Source: Roseiarcus sp963806935
GTDB lineage: Bacteria; Pseudomonadota; Alphaproteobacteria; Rhizobiales; Beijerinckiaceae
DNA: 64,000 bases
Reading direction: 5' to 3'
Assembly (NCBI GenBank): GCA_963806935.1
Contig: CAWEAT010000003.1
Span: 62,001-126,000 of the forward strand
Shown here: positions 27,151-34,249 of the stretch, one piece after another
How positions within the stretch are numbered: position 1 is the stretch's first letter
Layout: every line of letters starts with the position of its first letter
Translations under genes and position numbers: made by a program
Notes under the pieces: generated by a model
What the model saw: only the letters and a program-made list of their open reading frames with translations
What the model was told of the DNA's origin: nothing
Databases searched by the model: none

Positions 27151-29208
27151 TTGAACGCAGTCAATCATGAAAATCGCGTCGCCGGTCCCCGCCTGGTCGC
27201 GATCATCGGCCCGTTTCAGAGCGGCAAGACCAGCCTTCTCGAGGGAATCCTGGCGCGCGGCGGCGGCGTGGCGCGGCAAGGCTCGGTTCGCGAAGGCACG
27301 AGCGTCGGCGATTCGAGTCCGGAGGCGCGCAGCCACGCGATGAGCGTCGAGTCCAATGTCGCCAGCATCGATTACCTCGGCGACCGGTTCACCTTCTTCG
27401 ATTCTCCCGGCTCGATCGAATTCATCCACGACATGCGTTACGCCCTGCCGGTCTGCGACGCCGCCGTCGTTGTTTGCGAGGCCGATCCGCGAAAGGTCCC
27501 GGCGCTTCAGGTCATCCTTCGCGAGCTCGAAGAGCTCGGGTTGCCGCGCATCCTGTTTCTCAACAAGATCGATCAGGCCAGCGGGAGCTTGCGCGAGACT
27601 CTGGAGATGCTCCAGCCGGCTTCCCGCACGCCGCTGCTGCTGCGGCAGATTCCGGTCTGGGAGAACGGCGTCGCCACCGGATTCGTCGACCTCGCGCTCG
27701 AGCGCGCCTTCGTCTACCGCGAGGCCGCGCCGTCGAGCGTCATCGAGATGCCGGCGGGCGTCGTCCCGGAGGAAAAGCAGGCGCGCTATCTCATGCTTGA
27801 GAAGCTCGCCGACTACGACGACGCGCTGATGGAGCAACTGATCAGCGACATCGATCCGCCGAAGGACCTCGTCTTTGATGACCTGGCGCGCGAATTGCGC
27901 GAGGGCCGCGTCGTGCCGGTGCTGATGGGCTCGGCGACCGGCGGCCACGGGGTCACCAGGCTGCTCAAGGCGCTCCGGCATGAATCGCCAGGCGTCGCCC
28001 ACACCCGCAAGCGGCTCGGGATCGACGACAAAGGCCCCGCTCTGGCGCAGGTGATCCGCACCATCCACACCGCCCATGGCGGCAAGCTGTCGCTGGCCCG
28101 GGTGCTGCGCGGCGCCTTCGCCGACGGCGGGACCGTCGTCAACTCGCGCGGGGTCGAGGAACGCATCGGCGGCCTGGCCCGGCTCATGGGCGCGGTATCC
28201 TCGAAGCTGACGCGCGCCGAGGAAGGCGACACCGTTGCTTTCGCGCGCCTCGAGAACCTCGCCACCGGAGACCGGATTTCCGACGGCAGAGGCCAGCCTG
28301 CGGCCGCCGCGATCCCGGCCGCTCCACCGGCCACTCAAGGGGTCGCAATTCGCGTCAAGGACCGAAAGGACGAGGTGAGGCTCGCGAGCGCTTTGGCCAA
28401 GCTGTGCGAAGAGGATCGCGCGCTCTCCTATGTCCAGGACGCCGAGATGTCGGAACTGAAGCTGTTTGGGCAGGGCGAGATGCACTTGCGGGTCACCACC
28501 GAGCGGCTCGCCGACCGGTTCGGCGTCACGATCCAGTCGCACAAGCCGTCAGTCGCCTATCGTGAGTCCATTCGCGACGCGGTCACGGTGCGCGGGCGCC
28601 ACAAGAAGCAGTCGGGCGGGCACGGTCAGTTTGGCGACGTGCTGGTCGAAGTCGGTCCCCGCGGCCGCGGCGAGGGTTTCGCTTTCTCTGAGCGCGTCCA
28701 CGGCGGATCGGTGCCCCGGCAGTATTTTTCGTCCGTGGAGGCGGGCGCGCGCGACGCGATGGCGCGCGGTCCGCTCGGCTTTCCGGTCGTCGACGTCTCA
28801 GTGACTTTGATCGACGGCTCCTATCACACCGTAAACTCGTCCGACATGGCTTTCCGCGCGGCAGGCAAGCAGGCCCTGGACGAGGCCCTGGTCAAGGCGC
28901 GCCCGGTGTTGCTCGAGCCGATCCTGTCGGTGACGATCTACGTGCCGACCGACGCGCTCGCGCGAGCCAGCGCGCTGGTCAGCGCACGGCGCGGCCAGAT
29001 CCTCGGCTTCGAAGCCCGTGAGGGTTGGGCAGGCTGGGAGGCGCTCCGGGCGCTGATCCCGGAGGCCGAGATCGGCGATCTGATCGTTGAATTGCGCTCG
29101 GCGACCTCGGGCGTCGGCGCATTCGAAACCAAGTTCGATCACCTGGCGGAGCTTTCGGGCCGCGCGGCGGATCTGGTGGTCGCCGGGCGTCAGAAGGCGA
29201 ACGCCTGA
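27151..29208 (+). CDS. Elongation factor G-like GTPase paralogue
   Basis: A 685-residue translational GTPase related to EF-G but not the canonical one. The five-domain layout is intact. However, the P-loop is GPFQSGKTS (20-28) rather than AHIDAGKTT, and the switch-II motif is DSPGS (84-88) rather than DTPGH, so the GTP-activating His is Ser. NKID near 141 fixes guanine specificity. Domain IV has SGGHGQFGDVLVEV and the C-terminus RRGQILGFEAREGW. This set is typical of an alphaproteobacterial EF-G-like family whose role is unproven. The start is TTG at 27151 with gaaggagg six bases before it. It stands apart from ribosomal genes, which supports a specialised role. Confidence 0.93.
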   Translation: MNAVNHENRVAGPRLVAIIGPFQSGKTSLLEGILARGGGVARQGSVREGTSVGDSSPEARSHAMSVESNVASIDYLGDRFTFFDSPGSIEFIHDMRYALPVCDAAVVVCEADPRKVPALQVILRELEELGLPRILFLNKIDQASGSLRETLEMLQPASRTPLLLRQIPVWENGVATGFVDLALERAFVYREAAPSSVIEMPAGVVPEEKQARYLMLEKLADYDDALMEQLISDIDPPKDLVFDDLARELREGRVVPVLMGSATGGHGVTRLLKALRHESPGVAHTRKRLGIDDKGPALAQVIRTIHTAHGGKLSLARVLRGAFADGGTVVNSRGVEERIGGLARLMGAVSSKLTRAEEGDTVAFARLENLATGDRISDGRGQPAAAAIPAAPPATQGVAIRVKDRKDEVRLASALAKLCEEDRALSYVQDAEMSELKLFGQGEMHLRVTTERLADRFGVTIQSHKPSVAYRESIRDAVTVRGRHKKQSGGHGQFGDVLVEVGPRGRGEGFAFSERVHGGSVPRQYFSSVEAGARDAMARGPLGFPVVDVSVTLIDGSYHTVNSSDMAFRAAGKQALDEALVKARPVLLEPILSVTIYVPTDALARASALVSARRGQILGFEAREGWAGWEALRALIPEAEIGDLIVELRSATSGVGAFETKFDHLAELSGRAADLVVAGRQKANA

Positions 29209-29299
29209 GCTTCCGCGAGCGTCGAACGCGTGCGCCGGCTGTACAGCCGCGCGGCCTTCGCATATGGGAGCAGCGCCCCGCCTCATGGAGACGACGCTG

Positions 29300-30307
29300 A
29301 TGACTGAAGCCACCATCGAAGCGAACCGTCTGGCTACAGTTTTCGGCGGGTCGGGATTCCTCGGCCGCCATATCGTCAGGGCGCTGGTCCGCAAGGGCTG
29401 GCGGATTCGGGTCGCCGTGCGACGTCCCGATCTCGCCGCGTTCCTGATGCCGCTTGGCGGGGTAGGGCAGATCCAGCCGGTTCAGGCCAATCTCCGGTTC
29501 CCGGATTCGATCGCCGCCGCGCTCGAGGGCGCAACCGCAGCCATCAATGTGACCGGCGTGAAGGTCGAAAGCGGGGCGCAGACCTTCAAGGCCGTGCATG
29601 TCGATGGCGCGCACGCGCTCGCGCGAGCGGCGTCGAACGCCGGCGTCGCGACCTATGTCCATTTCTCCGGGATTGGCGCTGATCCGAAATCCTCTTCGGC
29701 CTACATCGCCAGCAAGGGGCTGGGCGAGGAGGCGACGCGCGACGCTTTCCCCAACGCCATCGTCATGCGCCCTTCGGTCGTGTTCGGCCCGGAGGACGAC
29801 TTCTTCAACCGCTTCGGCGCGCTGGCGTGTCATCTGCCGGTTTTGCCGTTGTTCGGGGGCGGCAAAACTCGCCTCCAGCCGGTTTATGTCGCCGATATCG
29901 GGCAGGCGGCGGCGGCGGCGCTCTCCGGATTGGCGAAAACAGGCGCGATTTACGAGCTCGGCGGTCCGCAGACGATGACCCTGCGTGAAGCGGCCGAGCT
30001 GACGCTGCGCGCGATTGATCGTCGTCGGCCGCTGATCGGCCTGCCGCTCGGTCCGTCGCGTTGGATCGCAGCGTCGACCGAGTTCGCCAGCTGGGCGACA
30101 ATCGGGCTTTTTCCGAAATTGCTGACCACGACCCGCGATCAAGTCGATCTGCTGGCGTCGGACAATGTCGTCACCGCTGAGGCGGAAGCGGACGGGCGCG
30201 TCCTGAGGGCGCTCGGCGTCGAGCCGCAAGCCGTCGAGGCGATCATCCCATCCTATCTGGTGCGGTTTCGCCGGACAGGGCAGTATGAGGTTCAGCGTTC
30301 GGCGTGA
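29300..30307 (+). CDS. Complex I NDUFA9-like NAD(P)-binding protein (atypical SDR)
   Basis: A 335-residue Rossmann-fold protein of the atypical short-chain dehydrogenase class that includes the complex I subunit NDUFA9. The nucleotide motif is VFGGSGFLGRHIVRAL near the start, followed by the basic patch VAVRRPDL that favours NADPH. FSGIGADPKSSSAYIASKGLGEE replaces the usual YxxxK active site, as in this family. The C-terminal half has ELGGPQTMTLREAAELTL. In alphaproteobacteria such proteins are linked to ubiquinone or complex I, but the reaction is unknown. The ATG at 29300 has GGAG nine bases upstream; an ATG at 29285 is an alternative. Confidence 0.88.
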   Translation: MTEATIEANRLATVFGGSGFLGRHIVRALVRKGWRIRVAVRRPDLAAFLMPLGGVGQIQPVQANLRFPDSIAAALEGATAAINVTGVKVESGAQTFKAVHVDGAHALARAASNAGVATYVHFSGIGADPKSSSAYIASKGLGEEATRDAFPNAIVMRPSVVFGPEDDFFNRFGALACHLPVLPLFGGGKTRLQPVYVADIGQAAAAALSGLAKTGAIYELGGPQTMTLREAAELTLRAIDRRRPLIGLPLGPSRWIAASTEFASWATIGLFPKLLTTTRDQVDLLASDNVVTAEAEADGRVLRALGVEPQAVEAIIPSYLVRFRRTGQYEVQRSA

Positions 30308-30449
30308 ACGTTTGAGCGCCGCCGACAAGGGCGCTCGCCGGTCCTGCGTCGCATTGACGCCTGAGCGCGGATGGATTGCTATTGATGTGGACCACGATTT
30401 CAGGGCATGAAGGCGCGGCGAAACTTCGGGGTCGAGTTGGGGACGTCCG

Positions 30450-30746
30450 GTGATCAAGTCTGAGCTCGTTCAGCGCATGGCGGCCCGCAATCCGCATCTC
30501 TATCAGCGCGATATCGAGAACATCATCGACGCCATCCTTGGCGAGATCACGAACGCCCTCGCCCGTGGCGAGCGGGTCGAACTGCGCGGCTTCGGCGCAT
30601 TCTCGACCAAGCAGCGCCAGGCTCGCACCGGCCGCAATCCGCGCACCGGCGACAAGGTGCCGGTCACGGAGAAGCTCGCGCCGTTCTTCAAGACCGGCAA
30701 GGAAATGCGCGAGCGCCTCAATCGCGCCGCGGTCGAGCGGGTCTAG
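30450..30746 (+). CDS. ihfB: Integration host factor beta subunit
   Basis: A 98-residue histone-like protein that bends DNA as a heterodimer with IhfA. The core matches HU/IHF: MIKSELVQRMAARNPHLYQR, then VELRGFGAFSTKQRQARTGRNPRTGDKV with the intercalating Pro in the NPRTG arm tip. The IhfB type is shown by the ELVQRMAARNPHL start and the FFKTGKEMRERLN tail. The start is GTG at 30450. It is followed after 67 bases by a LapA-domain gene, as in many alphaproteobacteria. IHF sites could matter for genes nearby, but none was assigned. Confidence 0.96.
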   Translation: MIKSELVQRMAARNPHLYQRDIENIIDAILGEITNALARGERVELRGFGAFSTKQRQARTGRNPRTGDKVPVTEKLAPFFKTGKEMRERLNRAAVERV

Positions 30747-30813
30747 GATCGTTCGAGCAGCCGCCTGGGCATGATCCGGCTCGGGCTCGGCGGGTTGGAC
30801 GAATGAGGCTTGC

Positions 30814-31146
30814 ATGGTTCGGTTCCTGAAAATCGCCGTCCTCGCCGTCGCCGCTATCGTCCTGCTGGGTTTCGCGTTCGCCAACCATCACTTGGTGACC
30901 GTTTCGTTCGATCCTTTCGCTTCGATTGACCATGCTGCGTTGTCGGTCGACGCGCCGCTCTACGCTGTCGCCATCGTCGCGGCCATGCTCGGCGTTGTCG
31001 CGGGGGCGTTCGCAACCTGGTTGTCGCAAGGGCGCCATCGGCGGGCTTCGCGCCGAAGCCGGCTCGAAGCGGACAAATGGCGGAACCAGGCCGAGGCGCT
31101 CAAGGCCGCCCAGCCGCCGCGGCCCGCGTTGCCGCGCGACAATTAA
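30814..31146 (+). CDS. LapA (DUF1049) domain membrane protein
   Basis: A 110-residue protein with two transmembrane segments (FLKIAVLAVAAIVLLGFAFA and YAVAIVAAMLGVVAGAFATW) joined by a periplasmic loop with NHHLVTVSFDPF, the DUF1049 pattern. A basic, coiled-coil-like tail (RRSRLEADKWRNQAEALKAA) faces the cytoplasm. In enterobacteria LapA works with LapB in the control of LPS assembly via FtsH and LpxC. Here only the domain similarity and the ihfB-lapA order are seen. Confidence 0.88.
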   Translation: MVRFLKIAVLAVAAIVLLGFAFANHHLVTVSFDPFASIDHAALSVDAPLYAVAIVAAMLGVVAGAFATWLSQGRHRRASRRSRLEADKWRNQAEALKAAQPPRPALPRDN

Positions 31147-31166
31147 ATCAACCGCCCGCCGAGCCC

Positions 31167-31187
31167 GACGGCGACAGCGACGCCGTC
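31167..31187. terminator. Hairpin between convergent genes, possible terminator
   Basis: GACGGCG and CGCCGTC form a 7-base-pair stem with a 7-base loop between the ends of the LapA-domain gene and the AraC gene. It could stop transcription from both sides, but there is no run of T on either strand, so it is weak evidence. Confidence 0.3.
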
Positions 31188-32238
31188 AACCGATGAGCGC
31201 GTCGAGCCAGCGGGTCAGGGATTCGCCCGGTTGGGCAGGCACGGCGTATTCGGGCCTGGCGACCGTCTGCCGCGCCCGCGCGCGCGCTTCCCCCGGCGTG
31301 ACGCCGTAAACCTCGTGAAACAGCCGGCTGAAGGCGCTCACATTCTTGAACCCGAGCTGATAGGCGATAAATCCGATCCGACGATTGGAGAACTCGGCCG
31401 CGGTAATCTCCTGGTAGGCGCGGCTCAGCCGCACCTTGCGGATATATCTCGCGATGCCGCCGGCCGGTTCGAACAGCCGGTAGAGCGAGGCTCGAGACAG
31501 GCCAAACTCGGCGGCGATCGAATTCGCGCTCAAGTCCGGCGACGCGAGTTTGCGATCGATATAGCGGCGAATGGTCACGAACGAAGCCAGCGGCGCCGGG
31601 ACAGCGCCGGCGCCGGCGCGCGCGAGCGCGGGGGCAATCGACTTGGTCGCGAGCGCGACGAGGCCCTCAGCGACTGCGTCAAATTCGGTCAGCCGCATCT
31701 TCGGCGCCGACCCGGCGAACGCCCGCATGGTCGCGCCGATGACCGCCCCCGCCGGCGAGTCGGGTTTGAGAACCAAACCGTGCAGCGCGTTTTCATCCGA
31801 GACGAACGGCAGAATGCGGTCGCGCACCGTCCATAGCGTCACCCAATCCACCAATCCATCGGGCGCCGACTGACGCATCGTCAGGGATTGCGACAGGTCG
31901 AAGAACATGACGTCGCCGGGTTCGGCGCTCATCGCGCCATCGCCGGCGAGTCCGGTGACCGAGCCATTGATCTGGAGGCAGATCGCAATCCGTCCCTGCG
32001 CCGCGCTCGTCGCGCGTCGCACGAGCGAAAGGGGCGAATTGCGGCTTGCGCTCACCACGTAACGCGCTGAGGCGTGGACATCGATCTCGCCCCGGAAATC
32101 CGAAAACTCCGAGGGAGTTGCGCGAACTTCGAACACCTCGCCGAGCGCGGCGCGCCACTGGACCAGCAACGATGTTGGCGCACAATCTTCGGGCTTGAGG
32201 CGCAGTCGACGCAGACAGGGCGGCGGAGAACTCCCCAT
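31186..32238 (-). CDS. AraC family transcriptional regulator
   Basis: A 350-residue regulator with an N-terminal AraC_binding_2-like sensor domain (RYVVSASRNSPLSLVRR, EPGDVMFFDLSQSLTMRQ). The C-terminal double helix-turn-helix covers about 225-330: IRRYIDRKLASPDLSANSIAAEF, GLSRASLYRLFEPAGGIARYIRKVRL and FISYQLGFKNVSAFSRLF-like YQLGFKNVSAFSRLFHEVYG. The sensor resembles regulators such as FeaR or NitR types, but the ligand is not clear. It is divergent from the acyltransferase gene with a long, lower-GC intergenic region, which suggests regulation of that gene or its own. Confidence 0.92.
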   Translation of the reverse strand: MGSSPPPCLRRLRLKPEDCAPTSLLVQWRAALGEVFEVRATPSEFSDFRGEIDVHASARYVVSASRNSPLSLVRRATSAAQGRIAICLQINGSVTGLAGDGAMSAEPGDVMFFDLSQSLTMRQSAPDGLVDWVTLWTVRDRILPFVSDENALHGLVLKPDSPAGAVIGATMRAFAGSAPKMRLTEFDAVAEGLVALATKSIAPALARAGAGAVPAPLASFVTIRRYIDRKLASPDLSANSIAAEFGLSRASLYRLFEPAGGIARYIRKVRLSRAYQEITAAEFSNRRIGFIAYQLGFKNVSAFSRLFHEVYGVTPGEARARARQTVARPEYAVPAQPGESLTRWLDALIG

Positions 32239-32667
32239 CCATTCATCCTGCGATCTTTTCAGCCGGGCCGCAAGCGCAGCATGAACGCCGCCGAGACGAT
32301 CCTGGTTCGCCTCGGCCGCATGCGTCGATTGCGGTTTCGCGATTGACGTGCGGTCGAGTTGACGGCCGGGGCCATTCGCGATAGCTGATCGATTGCTTAC
32401 CGAGGGTAAGGGCGTTCATAACCCAATTGACGGCGAACCCGCGAAGATCACTCGCGGCGCTACATCGGGCGGCAAAAGTTTCGCTCATATTGTTATCGAG
32501 CGGCGCAAAACTGCACTACTGGCGGCACGGGGAGGCCATTCCGAGGAGGAGCGTAACGGTCGCTCGGGTTCTTTATTTCTGTCGGGTGTAAGGAATATTT
32601 GAACAGGGCGAAGCATGATGAAATCGGTCGGAGAGCACAGCTCCGACCCGTCAAAGCCGGGGATGGT
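32239..32667. other. Lower-GC divergent intergenic region between AraC and acyltransferase genes
   Basis: No convincing gene was found in these 429 bases. A short open frame at 32243-32488 on the reverse strand has no protein-like pattern. A perfect palindrome CTTACC-gag-GGTAAG lies at 32396-32410. The stretch 32480-32600 is AT-richer than its surroundings and contains aaggaatatttg, which could serve as a ribosome site for an alternative TTG start at 32599 of the acyltransferase. Confidence 0.5.
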
Positions 32668-33186
32668 ATGAGAACCGTTCTGCTCGGAATCAGTATCGGC
32701 CTCGATCGGGCGCTCGCCCGTCTCAACGCGGGCGTCCTGAGCTCGGCGTGGGGCATGGACATCGGCTCGGAATCTCGCATTTCGTTGATGGCCACGCTCG
32801 ACAAGACCAATCCCCGCGGCGTCCATATCGGGGCCAATACCGAAGTATCGGCCCGCGCCGACATCAGGGCCCATGATTTCGTCCATCTCCAGCACGTCGA
32901 CACCCGGATCGGCGAGCGCTGCCATATCGGCGTCGCCGCGGTGATCTATCCCGGGGTCAATGTCGGCGACGGCTGCATCGTCTCCCCCGGCGCGGTTGTC
33001 ATGCGCGACGTCCCCCCCGGTTGCGTCGTCGTCGGCAACCCGGCCAGGGTGGTCGAGAAAGACCTTCGGACCGGCAAGTTCGGGGTGAGGCTCGACGCGG
33101 CCGCCGCGGAGAGTCCCGAGCCGCAGCCGCCGGCCCCGGACAAGCGCGACGACGAAGCCCGCGACAAGATCAGCGCTCTCTCCTAA
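32668..33186 (+). CDS. Hexapeptide-repeat acyltransferase (LbH superfamily)
   Basis: A 172-residue left-handed beta-helix protein of the acetyltransferase type that includes CysE, WbbJ and NodL. The repeats run IGSESRISLMATLDKTNPRG, VHIGANTEVSARADIRAHDF, DTRIGERCHIGVAAVIYPGV and VGDGCIVSPGAVVMRDVPPG, ending in the classic GNPARVVEKD. The acceptor is likely a sugar or lipid-linked sugar, but nothing fixes it. The Pro-rich acidic/basic tail (PEPQPPAPDKRDDEARDK) is unusual. The ATG at 32668 starts a domain-like N-terminus; TTG at 32599 with AAGGA upstream would add 23 residues. Confidence 0.85.
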   Translation: MRTVLLGISIGLDRALARLNAGVLSSAWGMDIGSESRISLMATLDKTNPRGVHIGANTEVSARADIRAHDFVHLQHVDTRIGERCHIGVAAVIYPGVNVGDGCIVSPGAVVMRDVPPGCVVVGNPARVVEKDLRTGKFGVRLDAAAAESPEPQPPAPDKRDDEARDKISALS

Positions 33187-33238
33187 GCTCCGCCGGGCGT
33201 CACTGCGACTCGCCGATGACGAAGCCCGAAGCAAACGC

Positions 33239-34249
33239 TCATCCGATCGTTGAATTCATCGCCTGCCGTTGTCTCCACGTCGGCTTTCCGTCCGCGGTCG
33301 CCAGCGGCGAGGCTTCGTAGACGCCGCGCGCGACGGCGCGGGCGACGCACTCGGCCGCGAGCATGCCGATCTCGGTCAGGTCGCGAAGGTCGGGGACGCC
33401 GCTTGCCCCCGCGGTCGCCGCGGCGAAGACAACGTCGTTGTCCATTGGCGCGTGGGCGGGACGCAGCGCGAGCGCAAAGCCGTCCTGGGCCATGATCGCG
33501 ACCCGCTTGACCTGGGTCGTGGTCAAGGCCGCGTCGGTGACGACGACCGCAAGATCGGTGCTCGACGGCGTGTCGGACTTGAGGCGGAGCGTCAAGTGGT
33601 CGTCGATTTCCTGCGGGCCGAAGCCGAGCCCGCCGAATTCGGCCTGACGCTCGTAGGGCGCAGCCCAGAAATGCAAGCTTTCGCCGCGCGTCGCCCGCCC
33701 GACCGAATTGACGACCACCAGCGCGCCGACACGAAAGCCGCTCGAAGTGACGGCGCTCGCCGAGCCGAGCCCGCCTTTGAGGTTGTAGGTCGTTGCGCCA
33801 TAGCCTGCGCCCGCGGTTCCGAGCGCGAACAGAACGGCGGCGTTCGAGGCCGCCTTGTGGCCCATCTCCCAATAGGGCGGCTTGCGGCCCCAATCCTTGT
33901 CGCCGCCGTTGAGAAGATCGAACAGGCTCGCGCCCGGAACGATCGGAACGCGCGCTCCGCGGTGCTCGTAGCCGCGACCGATCTCGGCGAGATAAGCCAT
34001 CGTTCCGCCAGCCGCGTCCAGTCCGAACGCCGAGCCGCCGGAGAGAACGAAGCCGTCGACGCGCTCGATCGTCATTTCGGGCTCGAGCAGCGCCGTGTCG
34101 CGCAGCGCGGGCGCGCCGCCGTTGATCGCGATCGAGGCGATCGCGGGTTCATCGAACAGGACCACGGTGACGCCGGAGGCGAGCCTTGCATCGTCGGCCG
34201 AGCCGACGCGCACGCCGTCAACGTCGGTGATGAGATTGGCGGCCATCAA
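33239..34249 (-). CDS. P1 family peptidase (DmpA/BapA-type N-terminal nucleophile aminopeptidase)
   Basis: A 336-residue member of the peptidase family S58, which self-cleaves to free an N-terminal nucleophile. The cleavage site is in TTYNLKGGLGSASAVT (nucleophile Ser within GLGSAS). The N-terminal ITDVDGVRVGSADDARLASGVTVV and the GGSAFGLDAAGG motif are family hallmarks. Members act on N-terminal or beta-amino acid peptides. The ATG at 34249 overlaps the stop of the upstream oxidoreductase by four bases, so the two are translated together. This suggests hydrolysis of a small amide that feeds or follows the oxidoreductase reaction, which is inference. Confidence 0.92.
   Translation of the reverse strand: MMAANLITDVDGVRVGSADDARLASGVTVVLFDEPAIASIAINGGAPALRDTALLEPEMTIERVDGFVLSGGSAFGLDAAGGTMAYLAEIGRGYEHRGARVPIVPGASLFDLLNGGDKDWGRKPPYWEMGHKAASNAAVLFALGTAGAGYGATTYNLKGGLGSASAVTSSGFRVGALVVVNSVGRATRGESLHFWAAPYERQAEFGGLGFGPQEIDDHLTLRLKSDTPSSTDLAVVVTDAALTTTQVKRVAIMAQDGFALALRPAHAPMDNDVVFAAATAGASGVPDLRDLTEIGMLAAECVARAVARGVYEASPLATADGKPTWRQRQAMNSTIG

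Noticed and set aside
32243..32488. 81-residue open frame between AraC and acyltransferase genes
   Set aside because: No ribosome site, no domain or signal, and a composition like random high-GC sequence.
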